Source of the DNA: Terrisporobacter petrolearius
GTDB taxonomy: Bacteria > Bacillota > Clostridia > Peptostreptococcales > Peptostreptococcaceae
Reading direction: 5' to 3'
Assembly (NCBI RefSeq): GCF_020748185.1
Contig: NZ_JAHZMO010000001.1
Coordinates: 124,001 to 188,000, forward strand
DNA: 64,000 nucleotides
Position numbers and translations under genes: made by a program. The notes below the pieces were generated by a model. It was not told the DNA's origin. It ran no database searches and worked only from the letters and a program-made list of their open reading frames with translations. This document shows positions 28,301-35,940 of this stretch, in pieces; positions within the stretch are counted from its first letter, which is position 1, and every line of letters begins with the position of its first letter.

Positions 28301-28576
28301 AATTTTGAATTAAATAGATATGTTGTAGCTTTTGATAAATATATTAAAATGTTAAAGGAAAATACTAAGTTATCTAAATCAGCTTTAGTTAATAGAAATA
28401 TATCATATTTGATGTATGCTAGTAATAATAAGGATTATAAAAAATATTACAGTGCTTATGAGGAGTCAATGAAGTGTTTAGAAGAAGACACTACATTTGA
28501 TTTGAATAATAGTGATATATTTGACAATATATTTGAGTGTTTAAAGGATTATATAACCAAAGACAAAAACATATAA
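25316..28576 (+). CDS. Large multidomain protein: TPR, CDP-glycerol glycerophosphotransferase-like, TPR, degenerate GT-like
   Basis: A 1086-residue protein. Residues about 1-90 look TPR-like. About 250-560 match the TagF-type CDP-glycerol glycerophosphotransferase fold: VGHGAVPFKSCG near 294-306, ISGIPRTDFL, and LLLTDYSSIYGDFLFMNKPTVF near 474-495. A second TPR stretch lies around 580-680 (YNMGYLYTLLGDKKQAIDYYENC). Residues about 700-880 resemble a weak Rossmann/GT4-like region (DLIIARDINIYNSKKI) and the rest is helical. A phosphodiester-forming enzyme for a flagellin glycan is plausible, since C. difficile flagellin type A clusters also carry a member of this family. The donor need not be CDP-glycerol. 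Confidence 0.72.
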   Translation: MLKEIHTYLKKNNIEDAFNLMSKCENEYKNNSTYWTLRAELCILISEYDIALLCCEKAINLNSKNTYAISSAITLSNYLQNQDLYDKYCEMLCEVKESLSAMMINNILNDLDLLQSRENINYIQDVLSNKKENLCYIVDDMVMSNNECIHLLYFKECSLANEDGSIIVPLNKNYIKAINTLIEYDISSFSVLIKYSGELHLIKIEEKTFDEIKNVDRESTIVFHYLNESDSNVYALYKNIPEKIKGKFNTLLLRGSDDLNIKNMAIVPLMAKYSVSGHGLFLSYPCPELMHNIEVGHGAVPFKSCGVMDNMPGFAFMPEQYKNVDTYCVSSQLDMTLFASFTHVAKDKFFISGIPRTDFLLNSKGRKNLEKILNIKLDNKKVIFNMPTFTVHENSGRVDGDKDLNSFIKIKEFDYDKFDEFLGENNYICILKVHHGEEKTLCKNRSNRFKNIYTVSNEDLGKFNLDLYEILNAGDLLLTDYSSIYGDFLFMNKPTVFINTDIDEFSKNRGLALEPYDFWTAGPKVQYQEELLKEIKTSLDDKNYYLERRCELRKVYHKYLDGKASERIWNYLDTKFYSKYLKAKIQTLIENNCIPEAKKLLDMYIYYYKYDVSIYSMAGIISLNDNLNQALKNFQRGLELDSSNVDLLYNMGYLYTLLGDKKQAIDYYENCILTTDDENLKNEIYKVVNSMRKELNPNTSTIIMLDEDKTILKELSNLGNSVVTVVENDDITSENIYEKDGIKIYEVNPIRIKQTLNYLTKTNENPIVLYSDIRKSSIVHNVKDEAKILYFPSKNYYVDKSNYSNHGIDMFVEKEACNNADLIIARDINIYNSKKIIEERENVYLTDGRIGEIGALDYILKNYEKIDFESINYNIKYCLENIEDEYIRSLYLIASESGNIQNCIKIIKNIYKKYNTEEIYQLYITLLSRIKDYMNLISVAIQSDYYEDVYKCELLYLNSIEEYELIEFVINMVIKNYKFVEQMSNDNADYKLAFYNFELNRYVVAFDKYIKMLKENTKLSKSALVNRNISYLMYASNNKDYKKYYSAYEESMKCLEEDTTFDLNNSDIFDNIFECLKDYITKDKNI

Positions 28577-28593
28577 GCAAAGGAAGGCGTCTA

Positions 28594-29544
28594 ATGGAAC
28601 AGGAAATAAAGGTAAGTATTAATTGTATAACATATAATCATGAAACGTATATAGAAAAAGCTATACAAAGTTTTCTTATGCAAAAAACAAATTTTAAATA
28701 TGAAATTTTAATACATGATGATGCATCAACAGATTCTACACAAAAAATTATAAAAAAATATGAGAAAGAATATCCTAATATAGTTAAACCGCTACTACAG
28801 AAAGAAAATCAATGGTCAAAGGGAGTGACAAAGATAAACTACTCATTTAACCATACAAGATCTAATGGAAAATATATAGCCATATGCGAAGGCGATGATT
28901 ATTGGTCAGACCCGTATAAATTACAAAAGCAAATAGATTATATGGAGTCTAATCCAAATTGTACTTTGTGTACTCACGCAGTAGCTAGAATAGATACCCA
29001 AAGTGAAAAGATTACAGATATAATTAGACCTAGTAATTCTAATTCCTATATAGATACAAGAGAGTTTATATTAGGGGGAGGGATGTTTATAGGAACTAAT
29101 TCTATTGTATATCGTAAAGAAGCACTGGATAATCCTCCTAAATGGTATTTTGATGCTCCTGTAGGAGATTATCCTTTACAAATTTTTCTCGCAAGCAAAG
29201 GCGATGTTTACTACATAGATGATGTAATGTCTGTGTATAGAGTTAATGTACCTGGATCTTGGAGCAATAGAGTATATTTTTCACCCAAAAGAATAAATCA
29301 TTTTAAAAAAATATCTAAAATGCTTGATGCAATAAACGAATATACAGATTATAAGTACAATAAAGAAATAGAAACTAGAAAAGAAAATAATTTAAAAGAT
29401 GTGATATTTTATGGGTGCAGCATACTTATGGAAAATGGAAGAATTGACAAGATGACAAGTGGTAAATTTAAGAAATTTTATAACATGCTAAGAGATGAAG
29501 AAAAAATAGCACTATATGTGGCAGCTAAAGAAATTAAATTTTAA
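28594..29544 (+). CDS. GT2 family glycosyltransferase
   Basis: A 316-residue protein. The ATG at 28594, preceded by AAGGAAGG, is chosen over an upstream in-frame ATG at 28537 that lies inside the previous gene. The GT-A fold is clear: VSINCITYNHETYIEKAIQSFLMQ, LIHDDASTDSTQKII, and CEGDDYWSDPYKLQKQIDYM (catalytic DDYW) near 90-110. This subgroup is typical of surface-polysaccharide and protein glycosylation loci. It probably adds a second sugar in the flagellin glycan. Confidence 0.88.
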   Translation: MEQEIKVSINCITYNHETYIEKAIQSFLMQKTNFKYEILIHDDASTDSTQKIIKKYEKEYPNIVKPLLQKENQWSKGVTKINYSFNHTRSNGKYIAICEGDDYWSDPYKLQKQIDYMESNPNCTLCTHAVARIDTQSEKITDIIRPSNSNSYIDTREFILGGGMFIGTNSIVYRKEALDNPPKWYFDAPVGDYPLQIFLASKGDVYYIDDVMSVYRVNVPGSWSNRVYFSPKRINHFKKISKMLDAINEYTDYKYNKEIETRKENNLKDVIFYGCSILMENGRIDKMTSGKFKKFYNMLRDEEKIALYVAAKEIKF

Positions 29545-29574
29545 ATACGAGGAAGGTAATGAAAAGGATGGAAT

Positions 29575-31506
29575 ATGAGAGAGAATAGAAAGTGTATACT
29601 TATTTTTTCTGGATATAATCAAAGAGCTGTAATATCTTTTTGTAGAGTGTGTCATCAGTATAATATACCATATAAGATGGTAAGTGCATTTAATGATACA
29701 ATACAACATACCACATACAAAAGAAATATTGTATATAAAAGAAAAAATAGTTCTTTTGATTTAGAACTATTCAAAAATATAAGAGAGATAATTGATGATT
29801 ACAATGAAATTGTTATATTACCTAGTTCTGAGTACATAAATAGATTTATATTAAAAAATAGAACTACATTAGAAAATATGGGTTTTGAGATACCACTAGT
29901 AGAACAAAACTTATATAATTTAATTTCTGATAAATATAGTTTTGGTGAATTATGTATTAAGAATGGAATTAATATCCCTAGAGAAATTAATAGTAAAGAT
30001 GTAGAACAATTTCCTATTGTCGTTAAACCTAAAAAGTATTTTTGTAGAAATAAAAAAATAATATCACCTATAATAATAAAAGATAAATCAGAGCTTGAAG
30101 AAGCTCTAAATAAAATAGATTTAGCCGATATATATATTCAAGAGTTTGTGCAAGGAGAATCATATTATTTATTATATTATTTCTCTCAAAATGCAAAAGT
30201 AGTATCTTTTTCTCAAAAGAATATACTTCAGCAAGATGGAGGTAAATCTATAATTGCAGCAAGAACATCAAAAATACACTTAGAAGATATAGGGAATAAG
30301 TTTATAAATTTATTTGAGAATATATCATATAAAGGTTTAGTTATGGTAGAACTAAAAAAGTATAATAATAAATTTTATATGATAGAAGCTAATCCTAGGT
30401 TATGGGGACCTTCACAATTATTTATAGATTCAAATGTGAATTTATTTGAATTGTTTATAAAAGAGTTAGGATTTAACGTGAATATAGATAAAAAAGATGT
30501 TAATTATAATGCACTATATTTTTGGGAAGGTGGAATAAGCCAATTAGAAAAAGAAGATAGAAATTTAGTTTATTACGGTGAGTTCAAACAAGATGATAAA
30601 ACTGAATATAGAAAATATGACATATATAATAGAACAGATACGAAAGAAATATATAATATGGAAATGAATAAGGAGAAAAAGGTGGATATAAAAGAATTAA
30701 GAAGTCTTTATGAAGATGGATCAAAGCACAGTGTATATCAAAATATACCCCAATTTGTATCTGAGAGAATTGGATATAAGGTACAGTTAGATGAAAACTG
30801 GAGAGGAGATGAAACAAGATTAAAGTACATAGAGAAGTTTTTAAAAAATATAAACTACAATTCAATAGGGGATATAGGGGCTAATACGGGTTATTTTTCA
30901 CTATCTTTGGCAAATGAAATGAAGAATAAAAAAGTGATATCTTATGAAATAAATAAAAATCATGTAGACTTTATAAGTACGATTAAAGAAAATTTCGATT
31001 TAAAAAATATACAAATTATTAATGAAGGTGTCAATTTAGAGAAAGTAGATGATTTAAAAGAATTAGATATATACATGTTGTTAAACGTAATACATCATGC
31101 AGGTGTAGATTTTGATGTAGATTTAGGTGTTAATAATATAAACTTTAAACAATATGCAAAACAATATTTGGAAAAATTGAGGAATAAATGTAGAGTATTA
31201 ATTTTTCAAATGGGATATAACCATGGTGGAAATAAGTTAAATCCTATAGTAAGTCCAAATGAAATTAAAGAAATGTTTGATTATCATCTTCATTTAATTA
31301 GGGAAACAGGATGGAACATTGTAGATGTAGCATATGCAGCTAACAATGATAAACAATATAAATCTTTATTGGAATATGGTATAAGTATTGATAAGCTTAA
31401 TACTTACGACCTAAAATTACTAGATAAATATATAGAAAAATATGATATATGTAATAATAGTGAGTTTTATAAAAGACCAATATTTATATTATGTAAAAAC
31501 ATCTAG
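29575..31506 (+). CDS. ATP-grasp and SAM-methyltransferase fusion protein
   Basis: A 643-residue protein. Residues about 1-330 form a carbamoyl-phosphate-synthase-like ATP-grasp module: LSDKYSFGELCIKNGI..., FPIVVKPKK, IYIQEFVQGESYY, and MIEANPRLWGPSQL near 267-280 (metal-binding Glu and Asn). A charged linker follows. Residues about 385-643 form a class I methyltransferase, with motif I GDIGANTGYFSLSL near 431-444, VISYEINKNHVDF and a LLNVIHHAG segment. ATP-grasp enzymes of this type ligate an amino or carboxyl compound at the cost of ATP. Together the two domains could activate or attach an amino acid and methylate it or its acyl group. The substrate is unknown. Confidence 0.78.
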   Translation: MRENRKCILIFSGYNQRAVISFCRVCHQYNIPYKMVSAFNDTIQHTTYKRNIVYKRKNSSFDLELFKNIREIIDDYNEIVILPSSEYINRFILKNRTTLENMGFEIPLVEQNLYNLISDKYSFGELCIKNGINIPREINSKDVEQFPIVVKPKKYFCRNKKIISPIIIKDKSELEEALNKIDLADIYIQEFVQGESYYLLYYFSQNAKVVSFSQKNILQQDGGKSIIAARTSKIHLEDIGNKFINLFENISYKGLVMVELKKYNNKFYMIEANPRLWGPSQLFIDSNVNLFELFIKELGFNVNIDKKDVNYNALYFWEGGISQLEKEDRNLVYYGEFKQDDKTEYRKYDIYNRTDTKEIYNMEMNKEKKVDIKELRSLYEDGSKHSVYQNIPQFVSERIGYKVQLDENWRGDETRLKYIEKFLKNINYNSIGDIGANTGYFSLSLANEMKNKKVISYEINKNHVDFISTIKENFDLKNIQIINEGVNLEKVDDLKELDIYMLLNVIHHAGVDFDVDLGVNNINFKQYAKQYLEKLRNKCRVLIFQMGYNHGGNKLNPIVSPNEIKEMFDYHLHLIRETGWNIVDVAYAANNDKQYKSLLEYGISIDKLNTYDLKLLDKYIEKYDICNNSEFYKRPIFILCKNI

Positions 31507-31517
31507 GAGAGAGATAT

Positions 31518-32639
31518 ATGATACCTGTTACAAAAACTTATTTACCAGATATAAATAAATATAAAGAGTATATAGATAAAATTTATGAAACGGGCTGGCT
31601 CACTAATAACGGAGATTTAGTTCAAAAATTAGAAATTGAATTAAAAGAATATTTGGGCGTAAAAAATATGATATTGGTAGCGAATGGAACAATGGCACTT
31701 AGTATCGCGTATAAGCTTCTAGGTTTAGAAAAAGAGGTAATAACTACACCTTTTTCCTTTGTAGCTACAACTAGTTCTATAGTTTGGGAGGGGTTAACAC
31801 CAGTTTTTGTAGATATAAATGAAAATAATTATAATATTGATGCTGATAAAATAGAGGAAAAAATAAATGAACATACAACAGGAATAGCTCCAGTTCATGT
31901 GTATGGAAATGCATGTAATATCGAAAAGATAGAAAGCATATCCCAAAAATACAATCTTAAAGTTGTATATGATGCATCCCATTGTTTTGGAGTAAAGTAT
32001 AAAAATAAAAGTATATTAAACTATGGAGATATATCAACAATAAGTTTTCATAGTACAAAATTATTCCATACAATAGAAGGTGGCGCTCTAGTAATAAATG
32101 ATGACAAATTATATGAAAAAGCCAAACAAATGATTAATTTTGGATTTTCTAAAAATGGAGAGATACTAGAAATTGGTATAAATGCTAAGATGAATGAATT
32201 CCAAGCAGCAATGGGATTATGCGTGTTATCAGATATAGATCATATTATAGAGAAAAGAAAACAAAAATATGAATACTATGTAGGAAAATTAAAAAATAAT
32301 GATTATATTAGTTTTCAAGAATTAAATAAAAGCTCAGATATAAATTATTCTTATTTACCTATAGTATTTAAAGATAGTGAAACAATGGTAACAACTCTGA
32401 AAAATATGAATAAGGAAGGAATATTTCCTAGAAGATACTTTTATCCATCATTAAATAAATTAAACTATATTCATTGTGATGAAGTAATGCATAATTCAGA
32501 AGATATATCAGAGAGAATACTATGTTTACCATTATATGATAGTTTGAGAAATATAGATATAGATAAGATAGTAGAAATAATTAAGAAAAGTAATATTCAT
32601 AGTATCAAAGACAGCAAAGATATTAGTATGGAGGAGTAA
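31518..32639 (+). CDS. DegT/DnrJ/EryC1-type sugar aminotransferase
   Basis: A 373-residue PLP enzyme. IPVTKTYLPDINKYKEYIDKIYETGWLTNNG is the family opening; LVANGTMAL binds phosphate, VVYDASHCFGVKY contains the PLP-N1 Asp (Asp152), and Lys181 in SFHSTKLFHTIEGGA is the Schiff-base lysine. With rmlA and rmlB in the same cassette, the likely substrate is dTDP-4-keto-6-deoxyglucose, giving a dTDP-4-amino-4,6-dideoxyhexose as in VioA/FdtB-type enzymes. The stereochemistry, and whether C3 or C4 is aminated, cannot be read from the sequence. Confidence 0.86.
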   Translation: MIPVTKTYLPDINKYKEYIDKIYETGWLTNNGDLVQKLEIELKEYLGVKNMILVANGTMALSIAYKLLGLEKEVITTPFSFVATTSSIVWEGLTPVFVDINENNYNIDADKIEEKINEHTTGIAPVHVYGNACNIEKIESISQKYNLKVVYDASHCFGVKYKNKSILNYGDISTISFHSTKLFHTIEGGALVINDDKLYEKAKQMINFGFSKNGEILEIGINAKMNEFQAAMGLCVLSDIDHIIEKRKQKYEYYVGKLKNNDYISFQELNKSSDINYSYLPIVFKDSETMVTTLKNMNKEGIFPRRYFYPSLNKLNYIHCDEVMHNSEDISERILCLPLYDSLRNIDIDKIVEIIKKSNIHSIKDSKDISMEE

Positions 32640-32640
32640 T

Positions 32641-33591
32641 ATGAACTTAAATGAATTAAGCATGTGCAGGTTAAATATACAATTAACTAAAAAGTGTAAT
32701 CAAAGATGTAAAATGTGTAATAGTTATAATATTAAAGATGAAAAGGAGCTTACGACACAGGAGATCTTTGATATTATATCAAATGTATGTAGTGAAAGAA
32801 AAATTTGTAATATAGCTTTTACAGGAGGGGAACCTACATTAAGAAAGGATATACTTGAGATTGTATCTTTCGCTAAGAAGCATTGTGAAAATGTGTCAAT
32901 AACAACAAATGGAACGTTTATAAAAAAAGAAGAAGATGCATTGAAATTAATTGAAAATGGTGTAAATCGATTTACCATATCATACCATGGCATAGGTAAT
33001 CACTCTCAATTTACAGGTGTTAAAGATAGTGAAAAGGATATTAGAAGAGCCTTAAGTATATTGAGTAATATATCGAACTATAAGGATATTTATGTTAAAG
33101 TTGGTATGTTATTTACAAACGAAACAGTTAATGCTATAGAGGATATGATTAAATATTGTGAAGAATTAAAATTAAAATTATACATAGAATTACCAGATGA
33201 TTCTATTCCTATTTTTGAAAATACACCTAAAGATGAATTTGCAATATCTAATGAAAATATAGATGAAATTGTGCATAATTTGAATGAGTGGAAGTTAGGT
33301 AATAAACCAGTATTATTAACTGACAATTCAATAAAGTATATAAATAAATACCTGAAAAAAGAACCAATAATAGGTGAATGCCCTTTGGGGTATACGGATT
33401 TATATATTGGAAGTAATGGAAATGTTTATAGTGGATGTTGGGCATTAGAACCTATAGGTAATATAAGAAAAGATGAGATAATGAATATTTTAAATGGAGA
33501 AAAATACTTAGAAAATATTGATAAAATGCTAAGAAGACTGTGTCCAGGGTGTACATGTGGGTATATATTTCAATCTAACTTTATTAAGTAA
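32641..33591 (+). CDS. Radical SAM protein with C-terminal Cys cluster
   Basis: A 316-residue protein. The radical SAM [4Fe-4S] motif is CNQRCKMC (Cys19, Cys23, Cys26), followed by FTGGEPTLRKDI (SAM-binding GGE) and SITTNGTFI. The C-terminal part has further Cys in GECPLGY, YSGCWAL and LCPGCTCGY, resembling a SPASM/twitch auxiliary cluster domain with the GNVYSGC and GNI motifs. One base after the aminotransferase, it is part of the glycan cassette. Modification of the sugar, of the attached group, or of the flagellin peptide are all possible. Confidence 0.82.
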   Translation: MNLNELSMCRLNIQLTKKCNQRCKMCNSYNIKDEKELTTQEIFDIISNVCSERKICNIAFTGGEPTLRKDILEIVSFAKKHCENVSITTNGTFIKKEEDALKLIENGVNRFTISYHGIGNHSQFTGVKDSEKDIRRALSILSNISNYKDIYVKVGMLFTNETVNAIEDMIKYCEELKLKLYIELPDDSIPIFENTPKDEFAISNENIDEIVHNLNEWKLGNKPVLLTDNSIKYINKYLKKEPIIGECPLGYTDLYIGSNGNVYSGCWALEPIGNIRKDEIMNILNGEKYLENIDKMLRRLCPGCTCGYIFQSNFIK

Positions 33592-33762
33592 ATTAAGTCA
33601 AATGGAGATATAAATAATGTGTAAAGACTAAGCAGAAAGAAAATTCTTAGAGGATATATAACATCAGTATAATGACAATATTGAATAATGTTAATAAATT
33701 TACATCTTTGAAAAAGTTAGTTATTAAATTTTTGTATTGTATATAGTATAGGAGAAAAGGAA

Positions 33763-34626
33763 ATGAAGGAAATTATATTGGCTGGAGGGTCAGGAACTAG
33801 ATTATATCCTTTGACAAAGGCAATATCAAAACAACTATTGCCAGTGTATGATAAACCAATGATATATTATCCATTATCAGTATTAATGTTAGCTGGAATA
33901 AAAGATATATTAATCATTTCAACACCAAATGATATAGATTTATTTAAAGGTGTATTTGGAGATGGAAGTCATTTGGGAATAAGCATAAAATATAAAATTC
34001 AACAAAAGCCAAAAGGAATTGCAGAGGCGTTTATAATTGCAGAGGAATTTATAGGTTTTGACAAAGTAGCATTAGTATTAGGAGATAATATATTTTATGG
34101 AGCAGGGCTTAGTGGAGTGTTACAAAAAGCAGCAGAAAGTAAAGGGGCGACCATATTTGGTTATCATGTGAATAATCCTAAGGATTTTGGAGTTGTAGAA
34201 TTTGATGAAAATTACAATGTATTATCTATAATAGAAAAGCCAGAATCACCAAAGTCTAATTATGCTGTCCCGGGGCTGTATTTTTTTGACAATGATGTAA
34301 TAGAAATAGCAAAAAATATATTACCTTCACAAAGAGGAGAGTTAGAAATAACATCTATAAATGAAGAGTATTTAAAAAGAAATAAACTTAATGTTATGAT
34401 ATTAGGCAGAGGAACTGCATGGTTTGATACGGGTACACATAGAGGCTTATTAGAAGCATCTAATTTTGTAGAAGCAATACAAACTAGGCAGGGACTATAC
34501 ATATCTTGTATAGAAGAGATTTCGTTTAGAAAAGGATATATAGATAATAGACAATTATTAGATTTAGCAAAGCCACTAATGAAAACTGAATATGGTCAAT
34601 ATCTAGTTGACTTAATAAAATATTAA
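33763..34626 (+). CDS. rmlA: Glucose-1-phosphate thymidylyltransferase
   Basis: A 287-residue enzyme making dTDP-glucose from dTTP and glucose-1-phosphate. [33 protein letters not shown] is the nucleotide-binding signature, and [10 protein letters not shown] holds the catalytic Asp. GAGAAAAGG precedes the ATG. It is followed by a strong terminator before rmlB, which is unusual for a pair that normally shares an operon. Confidence 0.97.
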   Translation: MKEIILAGGSGTRLYPLTKAISKQLLPVYDKPMIYYPLSVLMLAGIKDILIISTPNDIDLFKGVFGDGSHLGISIKYKIQQKPKGIAEAFIIAEEFIGFDKVALVLGDNIFYGAGLSGVLQKAAESKGATIFGYHVNNPKDFGVVEFDENYNVLSIIEKPESPKSNYAVPGLYFFDNDVIEIAKNILPSQRGELEITSINEEYLKRNKLNVMILGRGTAWFDTGTHRGLLEASNFVEAIQTRQGLYISCIEEISFRKGYIDNRQLLDLAKPLMKTEYGQYLVDLIKY

Positions 34627-34669
34627 AAATACTAAACTTGTTATTTTATATAATAAGTTTAGTATTTTT
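34627..34669 (+). terminator. Terminator between rmlA and rmlB
   Basis: An 18-bp stem (34627-34644 with 34650-34667, one G-T pair) with a 5-base loop and a T run. It would reduce transcription into rmlB unless that gene has its own promoter in 34670-34740, where I see no strong -35/-10 pair. Confidence 0.8.
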
Positions 34670-34753
34670 ATGACTAACATGTTATAGAAATAAAAATCAA
34701 ACTATGATTTATATTAAACAACAAAGAATTATAAAAGTATAAAAGGAGTTAAA

Positions 34754-35731
34754 ATGAAAAAAATTTTGATAACAGGTGGAGCAGGTTTTATAGGTAGCAA
34801 TTTTATTAGATATATGATAAATAAATATGAAGATTATAATATAGTTAATTTAGATTTATTAACATATGCGGGTAATCTTAATAGTTTAAAAGATTTAGAA
34901 TACAAAAAAAATTATAAATTTGTAAAAGGAGACATAAGTGACAGCGAATTTATACTAAGATTATTTGAAAAAGAAAATTTTGAAATGGTTATAAATTTTG
35001 CTGCAGAATCTCACGTAGATAAATCCATAAGCAATCCAAGTGTATTCATGCAAACAAATATAGTAGGTACTCAAATTTTATTAGAAGCATGCAGAATACA
35101 TGGGGTAAAAAGATATCATCAAGTATCTACTGACGAAGTTTACGGTCAACTGCCATTAGATAAAAAGGAATTGCTATTTACAGAAAATACACCTCTAAAT
35201 CCAAGCTCTCCTTATTCTGCATCTAAGGCATCAGCGGATTTTATAGTGAATTCATATAATAAAACGTATAATATGCATACAACGATTTCTAGATGCTCTA
35301 ATAATTATGGACCATACCAGAATTGTGAAAAACTTATACCTTTAAGTGTTACAAAAGCTTTAAATAATGAAAAAATACCTTTATATGGAAGTGGGATGAA
35401 TATAAGAGATTGGTTACATGTAAATGATCATTGTGAAGCCATAGATTTAATTTTGCATAAAGGGAGAATAGGAGAAGTATACAATATTGGTGGGAATAGT
35501 GAAAAAACAAATCTGGAAGTTGTAAAGTGTATATTAAAAACATTAGGTAAATCTGAAGAACTTATTGCTTATGTGAAAGATAGGGCTGGACATGACTTAA
35601 GATATGCAATAGATTCTAGCAAATTAAAAGATGAATTAGGATGGAAGCCTAGATATACCTTTGAAAATGGAATAATAGAAACAATAGAATGGTATTTGCA
35701 AAATAAGATTTGGTGGAATTCAAATAAATAG
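34754..35731 (+). CDS. rmlB: dTDP-glucose 4,6-dehydratase
   Basis: A 325-residue short-chain dehydrogenase converting dTDP-glucose to dTDP-4-keto-6-deoxyglucose. TGGAGFIGSNFIRY binds NAD; AAESHVDKSI, STDEVYGQL and YSASKAS (catalytic Tyr and Lys) are intact, as is CSNNYGPYQ. AAGGAG precedes the ATG. rmlC and rmlD are absent here, so the product is not obviously meant for rhamnose and fits the adjacent sugar aminotransferase. Confidence 0.97.
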   Translation: MKKILITGGAGFIGSNFIRYMINKYEDYNIVNLDLLTYAGNLNSLKDLEYKKNYKFVKGDISDSEFILRLFEKENFEMVINFAAESHVDKSISNPSVFMQTNIVGTQILLEACRIHGVKRYHQVSTDEVYGQLPLDKKELLFTENTPLNPSSPYSASKASADFIVNSYNKTYNMHTTISRCSNNYGPYQNCEKLIPLSVTKALNNEKIPLYGSGMNIRDWLHVNDHCEAIDLILHKGRIGEVYNIGGNSEKTNLEVVKCILKTLGKSEELIAYVKDRAGHDLRYAIDSSKLKDELGWKPRYTFENGIIETIEWYLQNKIWWNSNK

Positions 35732-35843
35732 TAAATATAAGTATATGACTTTAATTAATAAAATTTATACAAAAGTATATAGTTACAAGTTATAAATAAT
35801 AATTATTAAATATTTACTCTATTTGTAAAATGTATATAAATCA

Positions 35844-35872
35844 TAAAGTTTATGAAAAATATACCGTACTAT
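35844..35872 (+). promoter_or_regulatory. SigD-type promoter of the flagellin-like coiled-coil gene
   Basis: TAAA at 35844-35847, 15 bases, then ACCGTACTA from 35863. It follows the same pattern as the cheA and MCP promoters and sits about 70 bases before the next start codon. Confidence 0.65.
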
Positions 35873-35940
35873 AATGATAGGGAAATTATGGAAAAATAAG
35901 TATATAAATTAATAAATGTTTATAAAAGTGAGGGAAAACT

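Noticed and set aside
28537-28593. Earlier ATG for the second GT2 gene
   Set aside because: It lies inside the preceding gene without a ribosome binding site; the ATG at 28594 has AAGGAAGG and begins right before the GT2 fold.
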